This document shows, one piece after another, positions 12,157 through 24,258 of a stretch of 64,000 nt of DNA (positions are counted from its first letter, which is position 1; each line of letters starts with the position of its first letter). Made by a program: the position numbers and the translations under genes. The DNA comes from Clavulina sp. PMI_390. Taxonomy: Eukaryota > Basidiomycota > Agaricomycetes > Cantharellales > Hydnaceae. The stretch is from positions 496,001-560,000 of the forward strand of contig WIDE01000009.1 in NCBI GenBank assembly GCA_015039315.1, in the 5' to 3' direction. The notes beneath the pieces are model-generated. The model ran no database searches. It had not been told where the DNA came from and saw only the letters and a program-made list of their open reading frames with translations.

Positions 12157-14942
12157 TCAGAAGAGCAAATCATCGTGCTGTCCGCCTAGACCCCTTCCTC
12201 CGCTCAACGGCTGTGGTGCATCTGAAGAGAACAATCCATCCAGGTTTGCATACGGATCGAGTGGGGCTGCTGGTTGCATCGGCGCCGCAGCAGCAGGCAT
12301 CGACATCGGCATCTGCATTTGCATCGATGCCGCTGGCACACCATTGTACTGTGGCACAGCCGGGGGAGGAGAGAAGTCGTTCCCATGCGCCTCATTGTCG
12401 CCAGACCCTCCGCCCCCACCCAGTAGTGACTCTTCTTGCTCTGGGGGGTCAGCATCATCTCCTCCGCCACCACCATCGCCGCCCATATCTGCAGTTGCGA
12501 TTCCGCCAGTGGGGCGATAGTCAGGCAAACTTGGGCCAGAGAATGTGCTCTGCTCAGGCATATGGATGATAGCCGCGCGAGATGCATCGTTCAGTGCCGG
12601 GCTGTCAGGCAGCTGTCTGCCTCTTGCAGTTCGGATGAATGTCTATCAACACGAATTGAAGTGAGCAGGCAGCAACAGGTAATATATCTTTTGCAGCAAT
12701 AGTCACAAGAGGGTGAAAACGTACCTCGGGACTCTTGTGATAGATCGAACCAAGAGTACCAGCATGCAAAAGGAGCTGATCTAGAGATCCACGATCCATC
12801 CGATCAGTTTCGGTTGAAATTGGGGGTTTGTCAGATAACACAATCGTTTCAGCAGCAGCAGCATTTGTGGAGAGTAGCCGCCAATACATGAAGCCTCTGT
12901 CGCGTAGGTCAGGGTTATCAACTTCTTCAGTTGTTTGTTTGAGGATTTTGGACACGAGATCCTTCGCCGCGTCTGATTTACGGATGAACAGTTTTACGAC
13001 GGCGGTCAGTAAGGCGAGCTGGACCTATTAAGAAGATTGGAGTGTTAGAGCAGGGTGTGAAGCAGGTAGAAATTTGTGTCATACCTCAACCGACTCTTCA
13101 AGGAAGGTGTATGAGAGATCGTCGAGCAGATCGACAGCGTTCTCGATTCTGTCCGAATAATGACCAACAATCCAGACAATGGCGCTCTTCGACTCGGGTT
13201 CTGTGAGCTCGTCCATCTGCTCACAGAGGGTTGGAATCACACTCTCATACTTGTTGGGGTACCGTCGGAAGATGTCGCGGATGACTACCACGACCTCTTG
13301 AATCACATAGGTGATCTTGGTCTGAAGGAGTTCAAGAAGAGTAGAGATGCACATGTCGGCCGAATCGGTAACCTTGATAGCCATTCGACCAATCGTTCGA
13401 ACGGCCTTCCGCACAAAATCGATGTCAACTTCGGTTGCGTACCTACGTGCTAGGTGATGAGCGTTGTCGTGTGGTATAAATCATGTAGACTCACTCCGCG
13501 AGTTCAGCGAGAACAGTTTTGGCGTTTTCGGCGCTAGCCAACCGGTACATGATCTCTAATTTGGCCAGCTTCACATATACTGGATCGTTGTACTTGCAGA
13601 AGAAGACCTTGACGTCATTCTTAAGTACAGTTGGACGTCGTTGGATGATCAAGAGAATGTTCCTGAGGGCGACGTATTGAACTTCAGGCCCAGAAGAGAG
13701 TAATGTGACTGCAGCAAGCGACGAGTCAGGTGACGCAGTATCAATGAAACACAAAGGCACATACCTAGAGGCGGTCCCATCTTCTTGCACAATGCCTCTT
13801 TGGATCGATTGCTATCCATGTAGTTCATGAGATAAAGGAGGACCTTGATGGACGTTAGAACAACGGCAGAATTGGCGTGCTGAAGCCGAACAGATATTCT
13901 CTCTGCCAGAATGTCAGCGTCCTGATGTGTCTGAGGGATGAAGTTCATTAAAGACTCCAAAATATAGACTTGACCCCATCTGCGGAGGATTGAGAAGTTT
14001 TCAGCATGCTGTCTGTGACGAGTGGAGGCTGGAGGCAAAAGATACCGACTCTGAGCATTCACCCAAGGCAGCAAGTAACCTTGTCGCAACTGCGATGTTT
14101 AGTTTAAGAGAGATCTCGTCGCTTCTGTCGCTGATCTCTGTGAGAGCAGCGACCGCATTGGCAACAACCGTAGGATTGGTGTCTGCAAGCAAGTCTCGCA
14201 GATCGGTGATGAAGTTCTCTTTGTCAACGATTCGAGGGTCGTGCATCCAGAGCTTAGCGACACATATTGCTGCTGTCTTGCGGACATATGGGTCGGCGTC
14301 TTTGAGGGCGTGGCGAAGGGGGTCTCTGAGTGCTGAGAGGACGGGAGAAAGAGGGATGTATGACATAGTGCGAATAGCCAAGCCACGAATGAGAGGGTTT
14401 CGATCATTACAGTCCTACCACCAGATAACTAGGTTACGAATGAGTGGAGAAAGGACAAATTGGAGACTCACTGCAAGGAAGTGCATAATAGCATGCTGGA
14501 TCTGGTCAGGCTTCGCGCGCCCATAGCTCACGAGATACAAGTAGACCACTATGGATTTGTTCAAATGGTTGTCTAAATTTGACCCAAAGATGCTTACTCT
14601 TCTTAATTTCCAAAACCTGGACAGTCATACACCTGATAATCTCGGGAAACAGTGCTGACACTAGGATAAAGAATATCGTCTCCATTAGGACCCCAGGTGA
14701 TCGAAGGCAAAAATCGTGTACTTACTGTCGTTCCCCATAGTGATATTAGCGACCACCTTTTTCAAAACAGTCTTTCTCTTGACAAACTTCTTGTCCTTGG
14801 TGGACTCGGCTTCCTCCAGCTCCTGCAGGCATTGAACAATGATGATGATGTGAGAACGAGCCAAGAGACCAGTGAACGTTTAGCAGACCTTTCGGAGCTC
14901 TTGGATCTTTCCTCTCGTAAAGAATTTAGCATCGCTTGACAT
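12157..14942 (-). CDS. APL2: Clathrin adaptor beta subunit (AP-1 beta, Apl2-like)
   Basis: Large beta subunit of a clathrin adaptor, most likely AP-1, acting at the trans-Golgi and endosomes. It starts [18 protein letters not shown] (ATG 14942), then [147 protein letters not shown] and [18 protein letters not shown], a standard HEAT/armadillo trunk. The C terminus is a Gly/Pro/Met-rich linker ending GGQHDDLLF with no appendage (ear) domain, as is usual in fungi. AP-2 beta is the only serious alternative because the trunks are alike. The first intron appears to use GTCTGC as donor. Confidence 0.9.
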
Positions 14943-15317
14943 GACGGCCGGTCTACCCCGGGGTCTGCCCGTTGGACGAAGGTGGGTGGTGTTTGTTTGG
15001 CAGCTATTTACTGATGATCGACCCACTAGCAATACTAACCATCTTGTCGCATTGTGCCAAACCCTGAATACCCCCAGCCGTTCCATCGCTTTCAGTCACT
15101 TGGGTCCCCCTTTTCGTCGCGTCCTATTCGAGTGTTCATTTAAGTCATGCTAAAAGTGGTTTTCGCAAGCACAGTCCTTTCTTGGCGTCCGTCGGAGAAA
15201 TTTTGTGAAGGAGGCTTGATAGTCAGACAGGACATCGCGTTGAGAGGCAATGGGGTATATTTTTGGTCCATGTGACCACAATTGACACACTAGTCGACGT
15301 ATTTCGAACACTACATG

Positions 15318-18300
15318 TCAATGATCAAGAAACGCCGCAAGCCTATTGAGGACGCCGACTAATCGATCAACTTCGGCGGCGACACCTTCGCGCCCGGCTA
15401 ATGAGTAAACCTCTTCCTCCAGTGCTTCAGCGACGGAGGGGAAGAATGAGACATCATACCCGAGCCACTTGTCAGGAGCCATCCCTAGATGTCGGAACCA
15501 TTCGCGGCCGCGGAGGCCTTCTTTAGAGAGGAACTGGCGCTCGAACCCAGCAAGCTTGGCGTTCACTGCATCTACGGTGTCCAGAGCCAACCGCCCGCTA
15601 GTCTGCCACCCTACTACGTCAACAAAGGGTGTGGCGTAGGTTGTCAAACTTGACCAGGAGTTGTATTTCGGGCGATGATATGACAGCAGATGTCGGAAGT
15701 AGCGCCCAGCGTCCTCTTTTGATTTATCGAGCCTTAGTGAAGCCGCTGTCACATCGGCAATAGCGTCCCCGATTCTTGCGAAATCGTCTTCATGGGAGGT
15801 GGTCGCATAGCGCTCGAGGCTGTAAGGGGACTAGTCAGTAGAGGTACCAGCCTTGGCCGAATGGATACACACCTCTTAAGATAAGTCTCCAGCTGAAGGC
15901 TATAGTGTGTTGTATTGAACGGTAAGACTAAGGTGTCTGCCATCCGGATCGTGAGCAAGCCAAAGAATTGCGCCATCGCCACATGCTGTTTGAACCCTGG
16001 ATCACCATAACGCTCTTGCCACTGATGGGAATCGTAGACTGAGTGATAGTGATATGCCGCATCTGTGCTTGTCCTGCCGAAACCAGCTTCAGCGGCGCCA
16101 ACCTATAATTCAACACCGCGGAACCGTCAACTCATTTATCGGCGGAAAAGTTGACGTAAAACTCACTCCGATGTGCTGCAGGAAGACCATATAGTCAGAA
16201 CCTGAGTCGAGTGGACCCACGCCAATATTATATGGGTCGTTTTGCACATCAGCAACCGGGCTATCCATTAGACGTTCAGTCGTGTTGGGAGGATTGAAAG
16301 GTCCAACATCAAGACGGGCGTCGAACAGAGTACGGTTCTGATCCGTCGGGTGCGGGACATCCAATGCCACTTCTCTCATAAGATGAGCCAAGTGAGGGGA
16401 TGCATTCAAGCTGAGCCTTGAACCTCCCGTGGCCATGTCTACGGTAAGGGTGCAATTAGGTTGGGATCAGAACGGGTAATGCAGTCAGACCTACCGACGT
16501 TGAGGTAGGCAACCACATGTTCCTTGATGAAATCGCTAAAATCTTCTCCATACTCGGTGCTTCCCATCAAACCGAACTACGGGCGAGGAATTTGGGTAAG
16601 TATTCGACCACTCATGAAGACAGGTAATGGACGGACCTCTTCAGCATCCCATGTGGTGATCATGATAGTTTTTAGAGGCAACCATTTCCCACTCCGAATC
16701 AAGGCACCCAACCCCCGCACGATTTCAGCGAGTACCACAGTTCCACTGGTGGGATCTCCAGCACCAGGACCCCAAGCATCTCGATGGTTACCAATGACGA
16801 TAATTCCCTCCGGCATCATGCCAGGAATGACCGCCATGGTATTCCAGACAGGTGTTGGTTTAGGCTCAACGCGGTTCACGAGGCGGATATGGTGTTCGCT
16901 GCGACAGCCATCTAGGCTGAATAGGGATTCAGGATTGATGGTCTCAAGGAGCTTCTTCCCATTAGCCCAAGAAATAGGCAAAGAAGGTATACTGGGTAAA
17001 TTCCAAGGCTTCACCCGAGTAGCATTCGGATACGAGGGATAACCAGGGGTGGTAGGATCACCTGGAATATAGGTTAGCATTTTTAGTCGTCATATTAGTG
17101 AAAACCCTTCGGCTCTCACCTGGGTAGACGTTTGCGAACTCAACAGAGCCGCGTTGCACTGCATGAGGGTTCAAGGCAGGACCATATGGCCACGGCTTAT
17201 ATCCAGCTACTTCTGTCACCACACCTCCGTCCCGAAGGTCAGTGTAGATGAGGATACCGATGCACCCAGCCTCTTGGGCCGCTTTCACCTTTAGGCCACG
17301 AAGAAGGCGGCCATACCTATGGAGAAGTTAGCGCACTTTGTCCATCGTAGACAGAGTGATTCACGAACCGAGCCACTGCAATTGTTCCCGTCAAGTTGAC
17401 CCCCTTGTCCCTGAGGGCGGCAAAATCTTCAGGAAGACCGTAGTTCACATAGATGGCTGGCCCCTGAGATGATTCGTGGAGTTAGTAAAGGTCATAGGCT
17501 CTACTATGATTGTCCCAATACGAACCGCAACATCGCCAGTTGCAGAGAGAGCATGCCAAGCGGGGACATCCCTGGCATATTTTCCAGCGGGGTCTCCCTC
17601 GATGAGAGGCTCGTCGACATCAGCATCCCACAGAACTGAACCGCTGTCGTCTAGGACTTGGACGGCGCGTTCCACAGGTGAGTTCAGAACTAATGGCGAA
17701 GCGACCCAAGCATGAGCGGGACGTTATCGAAACAGATGTTAACCATGATCACTTGAACCCTCTAGCAGGCTCAGTTCACAAGCTACGCACCTGGATAGTA
17801 GGTGTCGATCCAAGCAAACGGCTCAGAACGCTGGATACTATATCGTGTAGCCTGTTGGGATTGAGGAGAGCCAGCGTCAAATTCATGCAATATAGCAGGT
17901 ATATCCATTTCTTTCTGGAACAAAGAAACAAAATCCCTGGCTGTCTGCAGATCACGGTCGGTTCCTGCAACATGAGGTTCGCCTCCAAAGTGCTTGCTCA
18001 GGCGGATAGCACTCTCAGCACTAAGAACAGAGCTAATAACGCAACGAATCATTGAGAATGTTCATGGATATTGAGGGCTAGGTCAAAGCAATCACAAAGC
18101 TCACAGGAAGAGTTTCTCAGCTTCCTCGGAGCCACCATCGAGCTTGTGCATGATTTCATTGAGAAGCATTCCAGTATCAAACTTGGTTGGAGAGAAGAGT
18201 CGCGTATACCAAGATCGTAAAGGGTAGCCCGATGAGAATGCAGTGAAAAAGAGTATCATCAATGTGCACGAGGTCGCATAAAGAATCCAACGCCAAGAAC

Positions 18301-18406
18301 GGCGACGTCGTCCAGTGAACTTGGGACCGAAAAACGGCTGCATCGAGCCATGGTGAGAGCCTACCACAGGCAGTAGTGGACTGGAGACTTTTTCTGATAC
18401 CGCCAT
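15318..18406 (-). CDS. Glutamate carboxypeptidase II-like M28 peptidase (type II membrane)
   Basis: Zinc metallopeptidase of the PSMA/NAALADase/Vps70 family. A short cytosolic N terminus (MAVSEKVSSPLLPVVG, ATG 18406) precedes one membrane anchor (SWRWILYATSCTLMILFFT). The lumenal part has HFGGEPHVAGTDRDLQTARD, then a PA domain (GCIGILIYTDLRDGG, VQRGSVEFANVYPG), then the M28 catalytic core. Zinc-ligand motifs are visible: GNHRDAWGPG (His), DPTSGTVV (Asp), TTWDAEE (the catalytic Glu and a ligand) and AYHYHSVYDS (last His). A transferrin-receptor-like dimerisation domain ends LNRLAAFLDH. About ten small introns are present. An in-frame ATG eight codons upstream could also serve. Its substrate cannot be told from the sequence. 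Confidence 0.9.
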
Positions 18407-18902
18407 CGTGGGGGGATGGGGTAGGAGCAACCACTCTGGGCGCTCATGACCCCGTTCGCATCGAATGAGTTCATGACCTCAATGTTCGATTGATCCCACG
18501 ATGCATTCTATTTGGGTAACACGGCGTGCTCATGCGCTGGAGAAGAAAAAGCATATACTCCATTGTGCACCAGTAAAATGGGATGCAGCATGGAATGATT
18601 GAATTGTTTGTTTGTAGAAAGATAAAAAGGAATGAACGGCAAGCTTCTCAAGCAGCAAATTTTTGTTGTATCGTACAGGTCATATCCGCATCTGCGGAGT
18701 GAGAATAAAGGGAAAATGAAAAAGAAAGCGACAACGCCGTCCCAGAATAATCAACAAAGTCCACCCTTAGGTACACACTACATACGCGAAGCGACGCAGC
18801 AGAGCACAAAAAGGAATGGAATGAACGAGCGACAACGCTCGTCGTTTTTGATAACAGAATGCTTTCATTTTTGTTGAGAAATAAAGTCGAAGATGGGAAA
18901 GT
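18407..18902. other. Intergenic, 496 bp
   Basis: Holds the promoter of the M28 peptidase and the 3' flank of ILV2 (both minus strand). I see no gene, repeat or RNA here. Confidence 0.5.
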
Positions 18903-21172
18903 TTATTTTTTCGGTGCAGTCAGTCTTGGGTGGAGGATGAACTCGTCTAGCGCGCTGCCTGCTGCAACCTATAGTAACAATTTTGCATGAGCGCACGGAG
19001 CATTGATGCTAGAGAGAGGGAAATATTGACATACCATAGGGAAGACATGCTCGTTCTTCTCGACCGTGCACTCAAGAAGGATGGGTTTGTCATTTGGATA
19101 CTCAAGGAACTCCTTCATCGCGGCTGGCAGCTCCTCTTTTGACGAACACCTGATAGCATGCACACCCATCGCCTTTGCCAAGAGGACAAAGTCAGGGTTG
19201 GTCATAGCTGTGTGGGCGTAACGCTTCTCGTAGAAAAGATCTAACGTGGTCTGGTCAGAAGAGCGGTCGAAAATCCACAAGTAGAGTCTCGTTTACCTTG
19301 CCATTGCAGAACCATCCCCTGGAACTCGTTATTCAGGATGAGAGCCTTGATACCAATGTTGAATTGTGACGCAGTTGCAAGCTCCATTGCGGTCATGCTA
19401 AACGACGCGTCGCCATCGATGTCAACAACGATCTTCTCGGGGGCAGCGACTTTGGCACCAATGCCTGCTGGCAGGCCGAAACCCATGGTTCCCAGACCAC
19501 CAGAGGTGATCATGGTGCGAGGGTGTCGCCACCGGAAGAATTGTGCGGCCCACATCTGGTGCTGGCCCACACCGGTGCTAATAATGACATCGTCCTTCTT
19601 GCTGGCTGTCTGTCTGTCGAGCTCTTCAATGACTTCCTGGGGCTTCATCTGTGCACCCTTCGCCGATGGTTCATAGGTGAACGGATAGGTTGACTTCCAG
19701 GCCTTGATGTCGTTGAACCAATCGGCACGAGGAGATGACTTGATGAGGGGGACGAGGTGGGAAAGGCTGTCGATGACGTCGCCAAGGATAGGGATCTGCG
19801 CATCAACGACCTTGTTGATGTTCTTAGGCTGGATCTCAAAGTGGATGATCCCTCCACGACCCTGAGCGGCGGCGGCCCTTGCTGCTGGAGCAAATTCTGA
19901 GAGAAAAAGAGAGAGTAATTAGAGACAATGATCCAAAATGATCCAAAAAAAAGTGATACGTACTGCTAAGAGTGCCAGTGACACGATCGTCGAATCGTGC
20001 ACCAAGGGTAATGATCACATCGGCATTTTGCATAGCCAGATTGGCGTATGCACTTCCATGCATGCCGAGCATGTGCAGACTCTTCTCATCGAGCTCGTCA
20101 AAGGCTCCGAGACCCTGCAGGGTAGTGGTCACCGGAATGTTGCCCTCTGTGGCCAAGCGAGACAGGAGCTTTGCGCCTTCTGGGGTACGCAGAAGACCGT
20201 GGCCAGCATAAATCAGCGGCTTCTTAGCCTGGTTAATGAGCTCTGCAGCCTGTTTGATCGACGCAAAGTCGGTCAGGGTCGCAACCTTGCGTGGGTCATC
20301 TGGCAGACCAAGATCGGAGCCAGGAGTGGTAGCCTTGTACGGCAGGGCTTGACGCAGGATCCCCGCAGTGACGTCCTTGGGGAGATCGACAAGGACAGGG
20401 CCTGGACGACCCGAGGTGGCGATTTTGAACGCCTCGTTGATCCGTCGGGGCAGCTCGGTGATGTCTTTTACCATCACGTTCCATTTTGTGCAGCTCCGGG
20501 AGATACCGACAACGTCAGCTTCCTGGAAGGCATCTGAGCCAATAGCAGACGTTGCTACCTGCCCGCAGAAGACAACGAGGGGGACGCCGTCGCTGAGGGC
20601 ATCCTGCATCGGCGTGATCACGTTTGTGGCACCAGGGCCAGACGTGACGAGAACAACACCAGGCTTGCCCGACACACGAGCGTAGCCCTCTGCCATATGA
20701 CCTGCACCCTGCTCGTGGCGCGGGAGGACAAAGTCAAAGTGTTTCGAGTTGTAAATGGCATCGAACACGGGGAGAATGGCTCCACCTGGGTAGCCAAAGA
20801 CATGCTTGACGTTATGTCTCAGCATCATCTCGTGGAAGATTTGGCCGCCAGACATTCCGATGAAGGAATGATCGAGCGCCTGGGTCGACGAGGATGCCAG
20901 GGGGGTGGGGGGCAACTGCGTGCCTTGCGGGACCTGGTTGAAGCTCGGAGCAGGTGTTGGCCGCCTACAGCACAGCGAGATATGCAATGTTAACACCGTG
21001 GCTACTCATGCACAGCAGTTTTAGAGAGCAAAATGACTCGAAGGACGACGTACGCATTGGGAGCAGCAGAGGCCAAGGGCTTTATGGTTCTTGAGATGAA
21101 CCTTGGTCTAGGCGATCGGGTCTCGAGGACCGACCTGCCAACGCAGGAAATCTTTTGTGAGCCCTTCAGCAT
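18903..21172 (-). CDS. ILV2: Acetolactate (acetohydroxyacid) synthase catalytic subunit, mitochondrial
   Basis: Thiamine-diphosphate and FAD enzyme that makes 2-acetolactate or 2-aceto-2-hydroxybutyrate, the first common step of valine, leucine and isoleucine synthesis. A first exon from ATG 21172 encodes an Arg/Ser-rich mitochondrial presequence (MLKGSQKISCVGRSVLETRS...). The mature enzyme follows: VFGYPGGAILPVFDAIY, PRHEQGAGHMAEGYAR with the catalytic Glu, VVLVTSGPGATNVITPMQDA, SGRPGPVLVDLPKDV, ADVIITLGARFDDRVTGTLS, GQHQMWAAQFFRW, TSGGLGTMGFGLPAG, the ThDP-binding block DIDGDASFSMTA...LNNEFQGMVLQWQ, and a final short exon ending RLTAPKK. Length and order match the family. At the position of yeast Pro192 (Arabidopsis Pro197) this protein has Ala (GQVATSAIGSDA). 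Two TGACTC elements lie upstream. Confidence 0.96.
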
Positions 21173-21604
21173 GGTTGTTCAGCTCGTTCCAGGCGATGGA
21201 AGATGTCGTGGCAAGAACTGGTCGAGTCAGAATCAAAAGGCCGAGTCAAAAGAAAGAAAGGAAGTGGAGTGTCACGCAGTGTGACTGGGGGAGCAGCTGG
21301 TGAAAAACCCGAAGTCCGAAAGAGTCCGAAATGGTTAACCCCTCTAAGCGCCGATGTCACAACAACCTATCGCCGACAACTTGACGAGGAAACAAAAAAA
21401 AAAATCCATTGGTATCACAAAAAGACAAAACTGCCCGGAAGATCGTACATAACATAATTACAATACAAAAAGGAACAGATCGTACAGACCGTCCAGTGTA
21501 TGGACAGCCCAAGAACCGAACTGAACGAGGAGAAAATCGGAGCAAGGAGCGGATTAACGATAGCTAAATCAAGCTAGCAAAGGTATCAAACTTTTTGGTG
21601 TGAA
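21173..21604. other. Intergenic, 432 bp
   Basis: Contains the ILV2 promoter with the TGACTC pair and the 3' flank of the next minus-strand gene. An A-rich run (about 21396-21402) is present. No other feature was seen. Confidence 0.5.
21224..21248 (-). promoter_or_regulatory. Two TGACTC elements (Gcn4/Cpc1-type) upstream of ILV2
   Basis: GAGTCA occurs on the plus strand at 21224-21229 and 21243-21248, giving TGACTC on the ILV2 sense strand 52-76 bp before the ATG. TGACTC is the core of the Gcn4/CPC1 general amino-acid-control element, which drives ILV genes in yeast and Neurospora. Another copy lies at 21034 in the first intron. The spacing to the transcription start is unknown. Confidence 0.45.
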
Positions 21605-24258
21605 TCACGATGGTGGAACAGGGAGGGCCCGCCCTCTGGCGTCCCCATTCGTCTCATCATCAGGGTGATGGTGCTGAGTTAAGTGTTCCTCAAGCTCATC
21701 ATCCACATACTCGGGAGGACTCGTCCCGTCATCCAGCACCGGATCGTGTATTGGATGTGCACTGTGCTCGGCTTCCCCTTCTACCGGCTCACCGGGCGTG
21801 ATCCTCATCCTGCCTAACGTCGTCAGGATGCGATTCACGTCCTGCGAGATCTGCGAGAGCGTCATGCTATTCGGATTCTGTGCGCCTCCGGCGCTCACGG
21901 GGCTCGTCTCGCTCGTTGTCCCAGCACGCGTTGGATCCCTCCGTGACGAGGCCCTATCCGATGCAGAGCTCGAGCTCAAGGGGAAGGACGATATGGTCTC
22001 TGCTCGTCCACGATCCTGGCCTGGTGATAACGGCGACAAACTGTCATCGTATCCTTCTTCGACAAGAACACCACCAGCAGGAGCAGCTGCCGCTGGTGCA
22101 CGCGAGACCCCAGGTCGCGAGCGCATTGATGCAGCCGATGCACTCCCCCCTAGCTCAGACTTTTCTGACGGCCGGTAGTCAAAGGCCCTTGGGTTGAACG
22201 GGGTCACTGGAGAGTTGGTGTTTGGGCTTTGTACTGAGGGGACCGGTTGTAGTGTCAGTGGGCTAGGTTGAATTGACGACTCGTAGTCGTGAGCATGATG
22301 CTGAGGGGTGAGGCCAACAGCAGCGGCCATTCCGCCTGTGGATTCGGACCAATGTGGTGAGTCCGGAGGGAAGGCGGAGAGGGGTTCGGAGCCTCGGGCA
22401 CCACTCGGCGCCGCGGTCATAGCAATGTCGCCAGCACCACCCAAGAGGGCACTCGAGCCAGATTGGCGCTCCACATCATCCTTATCGTCAATGGCGGCCA
22501 TCGTGCCGAATGGCATAGGTTTTGGAGATACGGGTGTTCGTCTTCTCCGACGGTAGAGCAGGAATCCAATGACAGCGATGACCAGTACTCCCAGCCCACC
22601 AATCACACCACCAGCAATGGCACCTGTATTTGACTTTGACTTGGTACCACCGCCACTTCCTCCACCTCCACCTCCACCAGACGGAGACCCGCCTCCGCCA
22701 CTCCCACCACCTCCTCCGCTACCACTCGAGGAGTTTGTGGGTGTGATCAGCTGGAAGTAGTCCACGTTGACATATTTCGCCTCGACAACACCCAGTGTGA
22801 GCTGGTGCTGCTGCGATGGGTCCAAACCCGCACGCATGTATCGCACGCAGCTTTGCGCCACTTGGTTTGGTGTAGGCCACGTTCCATTGAACGTCTCAGC
22901 AGCCTCAGAGTCGAACGCGACAGAGTAGGATCCGGTTTGCAAATAGCAGGGGCCATACCAGACGATTGCCGATGCTTGATTCGCGGACACGTCAATGAAG
23001 CCGACGCGGGATGACGCATATGACGGCAAAGCGGATCGGGCATGGGCATGACAAGACCGAAGTGTCCAAAAGACCCAAAAAAAATGAAATTGGCGAATCC
23101 CGACACATTTCATAGCGTTCACGGAGAGTGAGAGATCGTGGGCGTGCTCATCAGTAACGATGGGAGAGAAATTTCCGTTGTCTGATGAAGTACGAAAAAC
23201 TTACCGTTGGTGAAGACCAGGCTCGCCTTGTCGCCGACAAAGTTGGTCCCCGTAAAGTTGTTATTCGTGATCCCCGGAGGCTCGTATGTGTTAGGATAGC
23301 CTCCAAAGTTTTCCCAATACGAGCCCTGGTACGATATTTGAGAGTTCAACGAATCAACATAGGTGTTGGTCACGTTGGTCGAGCTAGTGTTGTTATCGTG
23401 ATTGATGGGTATCCGCAAGTGATGTAGGAGAGGCAGCAGCAAAAAGGAGAGGAGGAACAAAAGTCGCAATTATTGTTAGCGGGGTCGGATTAGCGTGATC
23501 AACTCGATCAAGAACGGGCCCAAGGTTTGACACGTGCGGTGCCGAATCCCCCACCGTCGATCCCGTACGCCGGTGAAGGGAAACCGAACGAGAGAAAGAA
23601 AAGAAAAGAAGGACGCGCCGCTTACCTCACTCCTGCTTCGATAGTCAGGTCGGCACGATCCAAGTTGAAGGTGGAGCCAGACGGGCCGGGGACGGTGTAA
23701 AGGGTGAGGATGTGTGCGCCCGAATCAAGCCCGGACCAGGTGGCGAGAGGAGAGTTGAAGGTTGAGCTGGAACTGATGCGATTTTGGCCGTCAATCTCCA
23801 TGTACCAACCCATGCCGCCGGTAGCGTTAGCATAGACAGATATCGAGGAACCTACATAGCAGGACGTAACAGGATGATCAGCCAAAGTACGGCGTGGAGA
23901 CGGGCTTGAATGACATGGTGCGTACCCCAGAATGTTAATGTGGCATTTGCTGCTGCCGTTGTGGATTGAGCAGCATTGCCATCGCATTGGTAGGCCTATC
24001 GCGAGCAGAAGAGCGGTTTGAGCTACGGCCGCCAAGATTAGATCAGAGGCTCGATAGTCGTCGACTTGCCTGGTTAGAGGCACATAAAGCAACCCAGCCA
24101 TTGGATGCGCTACTCGCAGCAGGGCTCCAATGCCAGAGCGGTGAAAAGCTCTTTAAAGACTATGAAAAGGGCAGGGGTGGAGGCTGAGCCACGCGTATGG
24201 GTATTGATACCGGTGGGTGAGAACGCACAAGTTGAAAGGATGCTTGAGATGACACCAT
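21605..24258 (-). CDS. Single-pass surface protein with two tandem ectodomains
   Basis: Unnamed fungal membrane protein. Two similar extracellular units are encoded in tandem. Unit 1 has GWVALCASNQ, ANATLTFWGSSISVYANATG, GWYMEIDGQNRIS and FNLDRADLTIEAG. Unit 2 has VTNTYVDSLNSQISYQGSYW, FVGDKASLVFTNG, SAIVWYGPCYLQTGSYSVAF and VNVDYFQLI. Asn-x-Ser/Thr sites are common. A Gly/Ser linker follows, then a membrane span (AGGVIGGLGVLVIAVIGFLL) with an RRRRR stop-transfer and a long disordered Ser/Pro-rich cytosolic tail ending RALPVPPS. One unit-1 intron (23996-24069) seems to be of the GC-AG class. The link between units (GAG|GTAAGC near 23621 to ACTAG near 23414) keeps frame, so this is one gene. 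The 5' end is uncertain: ATG 24258 is only a candidate and no clear signal peptide was found. Confidence 0.62.
23996..24069 (-). other. Probable GC-AG intron in the two-ectodomain gene
   Basis: The upstream frame ends AACCAG|GCAAGT and the next exon starts after GCGATAG. Joining them in phase 0 gives CASNQAYQCDG and leads into the first ectodomain. A GT donor two bases downstream would break the frame. CAG|GCAAGT is the usual context of GC donors. Confidence 0.5.

Noticed and set aside
23119..23469. Frame that looks like a separate secreted gene with a signal peptide (RLLFLLSFLLLPLLHH)
   Set aside because: It starts with TTG, not ATG. Splicing from the upstream exon (GAG|GTAAGC) to ACTAG|CTCG keeps frame and skips this hydrophobic stretch.
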